Shown here: piece after piece, positions 19,750 to 29,754 of the stretch
Position numbering within the stretch: the first letter of the stretch is position 1
Layout: every line of letters starts with the position of its first letter
Assembly (NCBI GenBank): GCA_001600495.1
Contig: BCKE01000055.1
Location: 124,001-188,000, forward strand
Source of the DNA: Pilasporangium apinafurcum
Lineage: Eukaryota; Oomycota; Peronosporomycetes; Pythiales; Pythiaceae
Direction of reading: 5' to 3'
Length of the DNA stretch: 64,000 nucleotides
Notes under the pieces: generated by a model
What the model saw: only the letters and a program-made list of their open reading frames with translations
Told to the model about the DNA's origin: nothing
Database searches by the model: none
Program-made: the position numbers and the translations under genes

Positions 19750-20331
19750 ATGGATATCCGTCTGATTTTGACTCCATTCGTGATCTCACGCAGCCGCAAA
19801 GTTCTCCGTATGCTGCAAGTCATATTCTCGATCACTATTTTAGGCACATTGGCATGTTCGTTTGACTCAGGCAAAGATTCAAATGGCAATTCTATCCGCC
19901 TGGGAAGTCATGAGACAACGTTCTTACTGCTTGTAGCCTACACGAATCTACTTTATGCAGCGTGGTACTTGGTCTGCGTCGAATGCTTTCCAATGACCTT
20001 ACGACCAGACCCCATCACGACGCGACGGATGGATGGAGCAATGGCACTCGTGTTGCTCTTCGCTGGTGTGGTGCTGTTGGCTTCCGATTATGTGACTGAG
20101 TGTAGCAGCTACGGCAAGTTAATCATGTGTGGGAAGCTCAAAGCGTCAACTACGTTTGCATTCTTGACGGCGATGCCCTTTGCGGCTTCCATGGGGTTGA
20201 CTTATGCGCTACCGACTACGGATTTTGATGATATGACCATCGCGGAAGGAGGCTACCGGTTCGAATCGACACCGACTGCGGCGTCGATGGATAAGAATGG
20301 TGATCCACTTGCGCCGTCTATTAAAGTGTAA
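19750..20331 (+). CDS. MARVEL-type four-helix membrane protein, member 1
   Basis: One exon, 193 residues, start ATG at 19750. Four hydrophobic helices are visible (about residues 20-40, 58-80, 95-115 and 132-155), with short loops and a long cytosolic tail, the MARVEL/tetraspan layout. The second large loop has a cysteine pair (SDYVTECSSYGKLIMCG). The tail ends STPTAASMDKNG...SIKV. Members 2 and 3 share the helix order, the LxTYTxxLYxxW segment, the RPxxxxxxxDxxLAxxLLxAG segment, the cysteine loop and an [E/A]xTPT tail ending in valine. MARVEL proteins act in membrane apposition and vesicle trafficking; the role here is unknown. It lies 5 kb from the other members, separated by two unrelated minus-strand genes. 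Confidence 0.8.
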   Translation: MDIRLILTPFVISRSRKVLRMLQVIFSITILGTLACSFDSGKDSNGNSIRLGSHETTFLLLVAYTNLLYAAWYLVCVECFPMTLRPDPITTRRMDGAMALVLLFAGVVLLASDYVTECSSYGKLIMCGKLKASTTFAFLTAMPFAASMGLTYALPTTDFDDMTIAEGGYRFESTPTAASMDKNGDPLAPSIKV

Positions 20332-20578
20332 ATGAGGAGAAAAAAGAGATGAAAAGGTAATCTGCGTGTTGTTGTTTGACTTTGGACTACAAATCAATAC
20401 AATTTCCAATACATGTTTCGCTTTATTATGATGATTATAGTAAGCTTTTAATACTTGCTGTGAAGTTCTGTCGATGGTGATGATTGACTAAACGCATTTT
20501 CCTCCCCTACGCATTCATCCAAATCTCATAAAATCATCTACTCTTTCATTTACATTCAACGCTAGAATACATAACGAC

Positions 20579-21373
20579 TCAGAGCGTGACAGCAAACGGA
20601 GTCTCGCACGGCGCAGCTTGGCCGATATACTGTCCAAGGGTTTGAAGATGTAATGCAAACTGTTCGAGCGTGAGATTGCGTGCATTCGCGACTTGCACGC
20701 TCTTGGGAACGACAAACGGTGCCACCTCTAGTGCTTTTGAGCACGCAAACGTATCGACTTGGTGCGGGCTGATCACAACGAGTCCAAACCTCCCAGTGTC
20801 AGAATCCAGCAGCATATGGGGAACTCCTCCATAAATGCGATCACGACATAAGCTTTGCAGTAGCGTGGCACGCCAAGCGGTTTTCTCAGCGGCTGACACG
20901 AACTTCTTTGGCGCACCGATGACCTGCACGCTTGTCAAAGTGTTTGGTGAGGAGAGGCAATAGGCAAGCCTAGGAAAAAACGTTCGACACATGGCTTCGA
21001 CGAATTGTACCGACTCTTCACTGACGATGTAGACTGGACCACGTGATGATACGTTGTTCAATAAGTGTAACAACAATTGCTCGATCGCTGCAAGCGATTG
21101 CTGTACATACGGGTTCTGCATGGCGCGCTCTTTGGCTTCTTGTAGACGTTTTGGTGTGGGGCGGAGTCCAGTGTGATGGCTGAGCCAACGGGCAGGCACC
21201 AGCACGTTCTCCCAGCATAGTACGAAGGCATTGCGTAGATCACCTTGATTGTGGTTCTTTGCTGGGTACTCGAAAAGGTCGCTTGAGAACGCCGAGACGT
21301 CCATGGAGAAGGAAGATACCATGTACTGGTTGTTGCGAAAGTCGTCGAGCATAAAGTTCATGATGTTGGCCAT
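20579..21373 (-). CDS. HAD-like protein with degenerate active site
   Basis: One exon of 264 residues; the longer frame upstream lacks an ATG, so the start is ATG at 21373 (MANIMNFML). The layout follows a stramenopile HAD-like group: FVLCWENVLVPARWL in the position of the DWDxTL..xxWL motif, a cap region of helices, VYIVSEESVQFVEAMC (motif II, T/S-N replaced), a conserved region before LLDSDTGRFGLVVIS (motif IV GDSxxE) and the tail KSVQVANARNLTLEQFALHLQTLGQYI. Both catalytic aspartates of motif I appear to be replaced (C and E), so phosphatase activity is unlikely. The family link is from pattern memory and should be treated as probable, not certain. Confidence 0.6.
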   Translation of the reverse strand: MANIMNFMLDDFRNNQYMVSSFSMDVSAFSSDLFEYPAKNHNQGDLRNAFVLCWENVLVPARWLSHHTGLRPTPKRLQEAKERAMQNPYVQQSLAAIEQLLLHLLNNVSSRGPVYIVSEESVQFVEAMCRTFFPRLAYCLSSPNTLTSVQVIGAPKKFVSAAEKTAWRATLLQSLCRDRIYGGVPHMLLDSDTGRFGLVVISPHQVDTFACSKALEVAPFVVPKSVQVANARNLTLEQFALHLQTLGQYIGQAAPCETPFAVTL

Positions 21374-21957
21374 AGCTGATTGTTGTTGCTGTTTTTGTTG
21401 GAATTGGTAAGTTGAAGACTGACGAGAGTTGATTAGCGAGCAAGAGACCAAGCGCAATGGTTGCGAGTATCCTTCACGTGAAGCGTTGTATCAAAGAGAA
21501 GCGAAATGGATTCCTCGACATCGGATTGTGCGATCGCATAGAAGGAAGGAACTTCACTCTCGGAAAGAGGACCTACTTACAAACATTCTGCGTAGCTCAT
21601 CATCTCCAAGTGGCAATCTTCGATCTCCTAATTAACTAAATATAGTATACAGGATAGTTTTTCTGTTAGAATAATAGCTTATAACGCTAATTAAGATGCT
21701 ACATCTGCTCTTAGCACTGCTTCAAGATAATTAATGATAATGAGTATTTACAGAAAACCGAAGACCAGAGCGGTGTCAGTTGATTTGCTGGACGTGGTCA
21801 ATGTTTCATGTTAGATGCTACTTGCCCTTGGATGTGCTGAGTGATGATCTTTGCGCATGTGACACAGTCGGAGGAGAAACATTGGGAATTTTATACGTGA
21901 AGCTTCAGTCAAAGTACAAACACGTCTATTGAATAGAAGGATGGTCGTACCCAATCC
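21374..21957. other. Gene-free stretch between two minus-strand genes
   Basis: Holds the upstream region of the HAD-like gene and the 3' flank of the COA1-like gene. No feature supported. Confidence 0.5.
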
Positions 21958-23367
21958 TTAGTTTGTTGGTGTAGTGCCATCGGCTAATAAGTTGATGGTC
22001 TTGGCATTTTTGGCTTTCTCCTTGCGGTTCTCGTTGCGTTTGACCATGAGCATCAACGTCGAGAACCTCCACGCAGTCCCTGGTGTAGCCATGATCTCAT
22101 CGGATCGCGATTGCTCTACATCGTCCGAGGCTTTGTATGCTTTGACAATCAGTGTGCCTTCACCTTTTGGTCCCTTGCACGAAATCGAGTAGTTGGCGCT
22201 CTCGGATGTCAACTTGCCGATGTAATCTTTACGGTTACTTTTGATCGGATGACCCAGCATCTGCCGCGCCATGTTGTTGTTATTGACATGGTCCAGCACC
22301 AGTTTGTGCACGTAGTATGGGCGATTGCGAATGATGCGAATGGCGAAAAAGGATGCTATTCCACCAAGCAGCACTCCGCCAATGACCTGATCAATGCAAG
22401 CAGGTACAAATCAATACTCATATCGTTCACAAGGATTTAAATAGTGTGGTTGATTGACGAAAAGAAACATACGGGAAAGAAGAGCTTCTTGCCCAAAGAC
22501 TCGGACTGCCGTTGCGACGCTACAGACGCGTCACTGAGAAACGATTCTAGTGCCGAGAAGCGTGTACCATCATCTAGTTCGACCTCCAAACGCTCGAATC
22601 TCATAATGCTATCAGAAGATGATGTACTTGGGTCGTCATCATTGTTGGGTTGGTCGGTGGGGATTAGCTGTTTATAAAATACGGTCGCATTCGCTCTATC
22701 ATTCCAAAGCGCCATGATGATTAGATAGCCATCAGCATTGATACTCTGTTGGTTTCAAGCACGTACTTGTCTCCGATGACACGGAACGATCCTTCTGTGT
22801 TAGCCACCTCTTCCTCACCAATCTGTACGAATCCATCCAAAACGTGAACAAAGAAAGCTAGTCACGCAATAGACAAAAATTCTGCAGTCACCTGCTGGAA
22901 ATCTTTTGGGTAACCCACAGCTTCAAAGAACCGTCGATCTTTCACCACAGCACGTTTGGCCATATTAAAGACTCGTGCACTCTGCAACAAGAGTATGCAT
23001 GGATGCACAAAATACATGAATCCATCATTCCTACATACAGGCTGCATGCATCACACTAATCATCTACCTCTTCATCTGCAGTATCTCGATCTTTATATCG
23101 CGCGATCGTGATCATCGCCACGAGACTCACGGAAACATAGCCAAACAGTAGTCGCATCGTTGGCGACAATCCTTTGCCAGTAGAGGTGCCCTCTTTCAAC
23201 CCCAGCGGAGTGGACGATGAGCCATTGAACCGCACATTAAGAGGCACTAGTTTCTCTGCCTGTTTAATATAAAATCCACGTCCGTTTAGATGCACCAGTA
23301 CACGCTGCCGTGCAATGGGAACAGCGCGCACAAGTGCACGCGCAGACACCATTGACTGCATTAGCAT
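21958..23367 (-). CDS. Mitochondrial protein with two COA1/TIM21-like domains
   Basis: Five exons, 23367-23068, 22981-22892, 22822-22767, 22695-22473 and 22386-21958, give 365 residues. The N-terminus is arginine-rich without acids (MVSARALVRAVPIARQR), a mitochondrial presequence. A first membrane helix (MRLLFGYVSVSLVAMITIA) leads into domain 1: VVKDRRFFEAVGYP, GSFRVIGDKANATVFY and RFERLEVELDDGTRF. A second helix (GVLLGGIASFFAIRII) leads into domain 2: QMLGHPIKSN, NYSISCKGPKGEGTLIVKA and WRFSTLMLMV. Both follow the COA1/TIM21 layout of helix, lGxPI, G.kG.G.l, and W.f..L. Yeast Coa1 helps assemble cytochrome oxidase and Tim21 acts in the TIM23 translocase. The first donor (GTAGAT) is weak; splitting into two genes is possible but all four junctions keep frame. 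Confidence 0.65.
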
Positions 23368-25564
23368 GCTTCCTGTTGATACGATGTGCTCGGCAGTATG
23401 ATAAAAGATAGGATAAAAATGCTTTTATAAAGGCTTTCGTAAATGTTTTAAACATCATCAAAATGATGTGTTAAAACAAATATGTACCATGAAATTGGTA
23501 CAACGATGTGCCAGCCAGTCGTTTTCGAAGAGCTTCGATTGGCAGTAGTTGGTACATTTTCGTTCAGTTGGGAAATCATCGCTAGGTGTGAAGGAAGCTG
23601 TTCAATTGCATGATGCGTTCGTATACGTTCTGCGTGTATTTGTAGTGTACAGATTTACTGCATCACCACGTTCAATGTCAGGAGATTGTTTGCTTTTTAT
23701 TCCGTAGCGTAATTTCTGTTACAGACGTGGAAAAGAAATGCTTGTCAGCGGTCATTCTCGTTCTGAGCGTGATTCGTTGGTGTTCAGGCGCTGATGAGAG
23801 TGGATTGTACGGGTGCTTTTGTACCCATTCGTATGGTCCTAGATCAGTTTCTTACATACTGTGACTATCCAAAGTTGGTGTATTTCATGTGCGTTTGAGT
23901 GGTTAACCTTTACTTGTACTTGGTAGCAATGATACTGAAATGCATCGTTGGCTTCTCAGTACGATGCAGTTTTATCGATTTGCTTATATGAACGCGAGCA
24001 CTAAAAGCACACGTTTAATCCTCTTTCAGTGATCGAATGTGCCGTCAACTGTGTTCACATGCTTTCTCCATCAAAATTATCATCTATCTTGCCGATGCAC
24101 CTTGTTCAGATTTGTATTCCTTGGCAAATCATCCATGAATGCAACAACTCTACAATGAATCCATCGTAGTATCATCCAAAGCCTAAATGTAGTACGTACG
24201 CGAGTCCGATCGTCAATCGACGTACAAGTACTTGAGAATCCACGACATCACTATGTCGTGACCTTACACCCCAAGTTATGTTCACTCGCGTGCGACATGC
24301 ACAGTAGTATGGAGTTTTATAAGGTGCAAAGAGGTACAACAGCGGTGCGTTCGAGCATATCCCGTTGGTTGTTATGGCACCATAAGCTAGAGTGTGAATA
24401 TAGGTGCAGGCATACCACCTCATCATCCTACACTGTTATGTTTACTGATCTTCAGATTACAGAACAACTCAGTCGCCTTCCTGCAACAGACATGGCCAAT
24501 AGTTGTGTACTTAATAAAGGCTATTAATTTTAAAATTGTGGCATATTAAGGTATGTATCCAATTTTTTGCTGTTTTCTATTATATTATTCTACCTTATTT
24601 TATCAAATATTGCTCAAAGATTTTGATAAGGGGAGGGAGTTTGATTTCGTTTGAGTTCAACATGGGTTCAACATCGAACGGCTATTTCATCGAATGCGAC
24701 TTTCCCCTTTTGCGGCTAATCATCGTCGCCAACAACACCCAAAAAGCTTTTTCAGCTGCCTACACTCACTCGGTCATTTCTCTTGCACAATCATCAAAAT
24801 TCTGCGATGATTGCTGATAGAGGTTCGAGTGGTGCTTAAACTCTTTCTCCAAATCGCAAGAGTTCAGAACTACCACATATCTCACCGCGTAAAGAACCGA
24901 TCACAGTACCAGCATTCACAATACAACAGCTCCATTTCTTATCTGTGGCTACCACAGGGTCCAAATATATATATACGCTTTTTTTTTGCTCAATTTTTCG
25001 TTTCTGGTCAGTGAGCAATATTTATGGCAGCATACCGTTGATTCTTCAGATCGATTTAATTCATCAACCCTGGCATTCTCTTCAAGTCAGCAGGATCGAT
25101 TGACTATACAAACAGTCACCCATGGCGTTTTTTTTTTTTTGTGCGGCCATTTCTTCCACGGTTTCCACAGCATCAGAATCGAATCAACATATTGAGCGGC
25201 TCCTTTACTGGTCTCGTTTCTCAGAGTGTTGTGAATGTATCCACTACCAGCTCCATCTGCGCTTTCGCGTTGGAATCACCTCGTTATTTAGTGTACTTAA
25301 AACCTTAAAACCTTATTTTTTGGTTGAAGAGGTGTACAAAAACGTTGACCTTTCTTGCCATTTTTCTTGGAGCTACACATTTGATAGTGGGTTGCTGGTG
25401 CACGTCCAGTCGCAGAGGAAGAAAAGGACGAGGCGAGAGGAGGAGGAGAGAGAGAAAGAAAGAGAGAAAAACAGAAGCAGCAGCATCTTCCCATTCTGGA
25501 ATTTCTCTTCAATCACACAGATCCAACCCATCTCGAAAGATCACACACACACACACAAGCAAAC
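23368..25564. other. Long gene-free stretch (2.2 kb)
   Basis: No exon, RNA gene or repeat family recognised. A perfect 8-base-arm hairpin (CACGACAT, loop 4, ATGTCGTG) lies at 24241-24260. A purine tract (about 25415-25480) and a CA run (25544-25558) precede the MARVEL member 2 start. Frames of 60-90 codons here lack protein character. Confidence 0.45.
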
Positions 25565-26155
25565 ATGGTGGATGCACGTTTATTGGACCTAGCGCGACTC
25601 GGTGCGAGAGGATTACAAGCTGCGTTTTCACTCATCGCATTGTTTACGACCGCTGCCGGATTTGAAGGCACGAAATTTGGGGATTATCCGGTCAGCTTGG
25701 GCAGCAGCACCACGACATTTGCGATGCTCATAACCTACACGAGCATGCTGTACTCGATCTGGTGGGTCGCTGCTGTTGAGATTTTACGCTTCGCACCTCG
25801 TCCACAATTGCGTGTCGAACAAGCCATTGATGTCGTCTTGGCGGTGCTGCTATTGATCGCTGGTATTGCCTTTGCTGCTAGCCACTACGTCTCGGACTGC
25901 GATGTCTATAATACGTTGGCGGCGGGTTTGGGTTTGCACTGCAGCAACTTGAAGGCTGGTGTCGCGTTCACATTCCTCGCTTTCGCGATGTTCTTGGTTA
26001 CGCTCGCCCTGAACTTCGTGCCCGAATCGATCAAGCAGGAGCAATACAATGAAGACGTGCAAGTTGCGGAACCCGTGCCATACCATTCGGAAGCGACGCC
26101 CACTGGCCAGCTCTCCCCTATTGGCAACACCAAGAGCCCATCCGCTAATGTCTAA
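25565..26155 (+). CDS. MARVEL-type four-helix membrane protein, member 2
   Basis: One exon, 196 residues. Four helices (about 15-35, 52-75, 88-108 and 128-150). Shared features with members 1 and 3: the SLGSS segment before helix 2, LITYTSMLYSIWW, EQAIDVVLAVLLLIAGIAFAAS, and the cysteine loop SHYVSDCDVY...LHCSNL. The cytosolic tail has PYHSEATPTGQLSP and ends SANV. The purine-rich leader and CA run just upstream are in its 5' region. First of three closely spaced members (2, 3, 4), all on the plus strand. Confidence 0.8.
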   Translation: MVDARLLDLARLGARGLQAAFSLIALFTTAAGFEGTKFGDYPVSLGSSTTTFAMLITYTSMLYSIWWVAAVEILRFAPRPQLRVEQAIDVVLAVLLLIAGIAFAASHYVSDCDVYNTLAAGLGLHCSNLKAGVAFTFLAFAMFLVTLALNFVPESIKQEQYNEDVQVAEPVPYHSEATPTGQLSPIGNTKSPSANV

Positions 26156-26547
26156 AGCTATTCGGCTTACACAAGAAAACACAAGTCATTCTAAACGATG
26201 CCAGAAAGCAAGAACCGGAGTATTTGAGGGTGCTGTTCGTTGTATGGTGACTGCTTGTCTATCTAAATAATTTCATGGCCTTGTTAATACCGTATGCGAA
26301 AAAAAAAATATTTACTCCAGTATTTTCATTGTTGTTTGTATGCGCTTCTTCGACCTAATGGAAAACGGTGCGTCAGTTGAGCCAGGGGTCAAAGGCCAAT
26401 ATGGGAACCGACACGCGCAAGCATTTCCAACCGTGACGATAAGATGCAGCCGTTTGCTGAACATGAAAGTCTCTGATTCTTCAGCCTCATTTTTCAACTT
26501 GCAGCCAACGAAGCAACCATACAAAACAACCTAGCGAAGAACAGCGC
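26156..26547. other. Spacer between MARVEL members 2 and 3
   Basis: No gene supported; a poly-A run at about 26300-26310 may belong to the 3' end of member 2. Confidence 0.45.
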
Positions 26548-27129
26548 ATGAAAATGGACAGCGAAATGCTCAAGTGGATGCGTGTGGTGCTGCGTTTCCT
26601 TCAGTTCTCGACGTCGCTGGTTGCGCTAGTGGTGCTATCGTCGGGGTTCGTCGTTGGGTCCTATTATGGCTACACGAGCATGTTGGGCAGTTCGCCAGTG
26701 ATTTACACGACGTTGATGACCTACACGGGCATGGTTTATGGACTATGGTTTTTGGTGCTGATTGAGATATTGGGAATGTGTTCACGGCCGGTGCTACTCT
26801 ACGAGCAGCTGATGGATTTACTACTGGCGGTGGTGCTCCTGATTGCAGCGATCGTGCTGCTCTGCTCGGACTACGTGCAGAACTGTGGTGTCTATGGCTA
26901 CATGCTTCGCTGTCGCGCCATGAACACGGCTGTGGTTTTCACGTTCATTGCCATGGCAACATTTGTGCTGTCGCTGCTGCTAAGCTTCTGTGAAAATCGT
27001 GATGAGCTGGCGAATGATGATACGGGTACACTAGCATCTGAAGGTATGCACGGTACTGCTCCCTATGAAGCCACTGCTTCGACGCCCACGGGTGCTGCGG
27101 CGTCGAAAAGGCCTGTGAGTCATGTGTGA
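26548..27129 (+). CDS. MARVEL-type four-helix membrane protein, member 3
   Basis: One exon, 193 residues; two candidate starts, ATG 26548 and ATG 26554. Helices at about 10-35, 50-75, 92-112 and 128-150. MTYTGMVYGLWFLVLIEI, EQLMDLLLAVVLLIAAI and the cysteine loop CSDYVQNCGVYGYMLRC align with members 1 and 2. The tail has EATASTPTGAAASK and ends VSHV. GC-richer coding sequence than its surroundings. Probably arose by tandem duplication with members 2 and 4. Confidence 0.8.
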   Translation: MKMDSEMLKWMRVVLRFLQFSTSLVALVVLSSGFVVGSYYGYTSMLGSSPVIYTTLMTYTGMVYGLWFLVLIEILGMCSRPVLLYEQLMDLLLAVVLLIAAIVLLCSDYVQNCGVYGYMLRCRAMNTAVVFTFIAMATFVLSLLLSFCENRDELANDDTGTLASEGMHGTAPYEATASTPTGAAASKRPVSHV

Positions 27130-27733
27130 ATGAGTTTTGAGAAGAAGAGTGTTCCAGTGAGGTGTGTAAGAGCTGCAGCAGCATTTATATTTGGAATTTA
27201 TGTTCATTTTCGCAGTTATGTATGCGTGTTTTCTGGTTTTCTATTATCATATGCCTTGGAGATGAAAGAGAAGCGGCTGCTGCACGTGTTGATGGATGAA
27301 AAATGCAAAATGGGTTAGAAAATCTTTAGTGTCGCCCTCTTTAAAAATTGAACGGCTTTGGCTCGCTACTTCACTAGTGTTTGTTTATACTTTCCGAAGT
27401 CATGGCCACCAGGTGATGATGGTACCATGTTCACTTGGTGAGATTCATGGGGGCAACTCTAATGAAGGTTGTAGGAACCTTGTTCGACTGGTGCTTAGTC
27501 GTTTATACCCTTCGAATCCATGTTCATTGGAATTTCAGTGCCATAAGTTTATGTTCGACGTCATCTTCAACATCAGAGTCATAAAAATTAAGTCAGAGTT
27601 CAAAAAAATCTTTCTGTGTTTGCCGCCAACCGTCACATGTGCTGCAGCCACCAATTGCAACACTGTGTCCCATTGCTCATTCCACTCATTCATCTCTTTA
27701 TTTCGAACCAACTAGACCCACCACAAAAAGCAA
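27130..27733. other. Spacer between MARVEL members 3 and 4
   Basis: A 139-codon plus-strand frame at 27296-27715 has no protein-like features. No supported feature. Confidence 0.45.
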
Positions 27734-28273
27734 ATGACGATTATGTTTTACACACCGGTGGGTATGCCCACAACCTATGTGCTCTTGCGGTTCACACAGT
27801 GGATCCTCGCGCTGTTAGCGATCTGTGCGATCTTGACGGCGTCGACCGGTCATTTCTCAATACCCAACGCGGCGGCGTTGATATTTGCCCTATTTGTGCA
27901 TTTCTTCGTGGTGCTGTATGCGATTATACTATTCTTCTGCTGTGAAATCTTTTGCGGAGGGCTGTTTGGTGCGATCCTCTGCACGCAGTTCACCGATGGT
28001 ATCATCTTGGCGTTGCTGACAGCTACGGCAATTTGGCTACTTGTGTGGAGCGAAGCTACGAAATGCACCAGCCATTGTGGCGAACTAGAGGCAGCAGTCG
28101 TGCTCACGTTCCTCACGTGGATATTTGCCATCGCTGTCGTGACGCTCAACATGCCAGTCGGCTGTTGTGACAATCGTTCACGCGAAGATTATTATTACCA
28201 GGCGCTCTCGCCAACACGACCTGGTGAACCAACGACAGTCGGAGTCGCGCGAGTGGAACGTGATATCGTCTAA
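27734..28273 (+). CDS. MARVEL-type four-helix membrane protein, member 4 (divergent)
   Basis: One exon, 179 residues, four helices (about 15-38, 45-70, 88-108 and 120-142). It lacks the SLGSS segment but keeps the order: RFTQWILALLAICAIL, FTDGIILALLTATAIWLLVWS, the cysteine loop TKCTSHCGELEAAVVLTFLTWIFA, and a tyrosine-rich tail (EDYYYQALSPTRPGE) ending RDIV. The tail TP/SP element and terminal valine match the other members in kind though not in sequence. Divergence suggests an older duplicate. Confidence 0.75.
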   Translation: MTIMFYTPVGMPTTYVLLRFTQWILALLAICAILTASTGHFSIPNAAALIFALFVHFFVVLYAIILFFCCEIFCGGLFGAILCTQFTDGIILALLTATAIWLLVWSEATKCTSHCGELEAAVVLTFLTWIFAIAVVTLNMPVGCCDNRSREDYYYQALSPTRPGEPTTVGVARVERDIV

Positions 28274-28839
28274 GTACTGACAGTGAGGTGGAGGATTTTT
28301 TTATTTCATCAGAATCTGGAGAACAGCTGATGTGACAATGTAGTGACCAATGTGCGTCCGCTGGTAACGGCGAATCCATTCATTCGAGCAAAGCTCTTGC
28401 CATTGGTTCCCATTGAAGGCTTGCTTGTGTATTGCGGCTGCATCATTTACATGTGAGGGGCGTGTATATATTTTTTTGAGCAATAGTAACAGTGCCACTC
28501 CCGGTAGCCGACTTCTTTAGGATATGCTTTTGCTGCTCCTGCTGTTCATTTTATTCCATAACGGTCTGTCGTCATTTGGGCTGGCGTGATTCACAATAGC
28601 TAATTACCACAATATCAGAGCAACCTGAGCAACATTGGGTACTCCTCGTGCTCGTGTTTTGTGATCGATGGAGTTCAGCCAAGAGAAATTGTGGTCACCA
28701 TCCGTGGGAATCTTTTTATATATATGAATCGCCCTGCTATTCCTATAAAGCGTCTTCGCTTTGGTCACTGTTGTCACCATATCCACCGGGTCATTAATCG
28801 TGGGACATAGTTTTCCGACAAGCCTATGATGAAACTCAC

Positions 28840-29174
28840 CATGGGAGTTTACCACGTTTATGGACATCTTCATAACCATCTACGCGCTGTGACTTCTGGT
28901 CTGTGTCGAGTTCTGGTAGACATGCACTAGAGTCATCTGCCTCTTTGAGCGAACTGTCGACTGCATCTGTATGGTACTGCTGTCCATCGCGACATCCACG
29001 TTGTTTACCAGTCAATGTGATATTATCCAGATAGCCGTGGCATTTTGCCTGCTCATAGTACTGACCTTCTTCGCGATCTTGGTGATCGGTTGGTGCTATG
29101 CAGATACTTCAATGGATGCTGAATCCCAAGACGATACTGCAGCAGACGATTTTGTTGTAGCCTTGCCCATGTAA
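28840..29174 (+). pseudogene. MARVEL-type relic, member 5
   Basis: Reading from about 28840 gives FMDIFITIYAL, a TGA, then LLVCVEFW, which lines up with the helix-2 region of members 1-3 (LLLVAYTNLLYAAWYLVCVE in member 1), with the TGA at the conserved tryptophan. A second stop follows in the loop, then TVDCICMVLLSIATSTLF and a hydrophobic helix FCLLIVLTFFAILVIGW with an acidic tail ending ALPM. The N-terminal helix is not found. Placement directly after member 4 on the same strand supports a decayed tandem copy. Confidence 0.5.
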
Positions 29175-29520
29175 GTTTCACTTGCAACTAACAGAAAATC
29201 TTCAGCAGTGGATATCATAGTCACCTCACGCTGATGACACTATTTCATTCCGAAGAAACCACCACGGGATGTTCTAATCAATCCAGTTGCCTTACTGGTC
29301 TTCCTAGTGTTAACAGAGATGCCAGGGATTTTACGCCCATTAGAAATGGTGTTCGCATTATCCGTTATCTTGTCACTGTTGCCGGATATGTTTGCAATCG
29401 TCCCGAAACTGACCAAAATGATTTAGACCGTGTAAAAAAAAGCGAGTCGAAGATCGTCCAAGGCAAAGTAAAATGTATGGAGGCTCGATACTAACAAGCA
29501 CCAAACGCTTTAACAGTGGA

Positions 29521-29649
29521 AAATGCGACGTAGATGTTGTGAATGAATGAGTTGAGCTTGAGCACAGTGAAAATATTGGTCTGTCTAAGGCCACACTGTA
29601 TTTGGCATTTTTTTTCTTTTTGCAGTTCCATAACGTCTACGTCGCATTT
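29521..29649. repeat. Inverted repeat pair
   Basis: Arms 29521-29540 (AAATGCGACGTAGATGTTGT) and 29630-29649 are inverted with 18 of 20 positions matching, 89 bases apart. It lies in the 3' flank of ETFA. No element boundary recognised. Confidence 0.5.
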
Positions 29650-29754
29650 ATCAACAGCCAAAGTATCTTTTGTTTAGCAGCATCATGCACAAATATCTGT
29701 TTCTCTTTTCTTCGATTACCTTCGATTCATTCTTCCAACTCGTAGTACACGAAT

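Larger units (their letters stand above)
28274..29754. other. Stretch with MARVEL relic and an inverted repeat
   Basis: Holds the MARVEL relic (28840-29174) and the inverted pair 29521-29649. The rest, including an 86-codon frame at 29234-29494, shows no supported gene. Confidence 0.5.
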
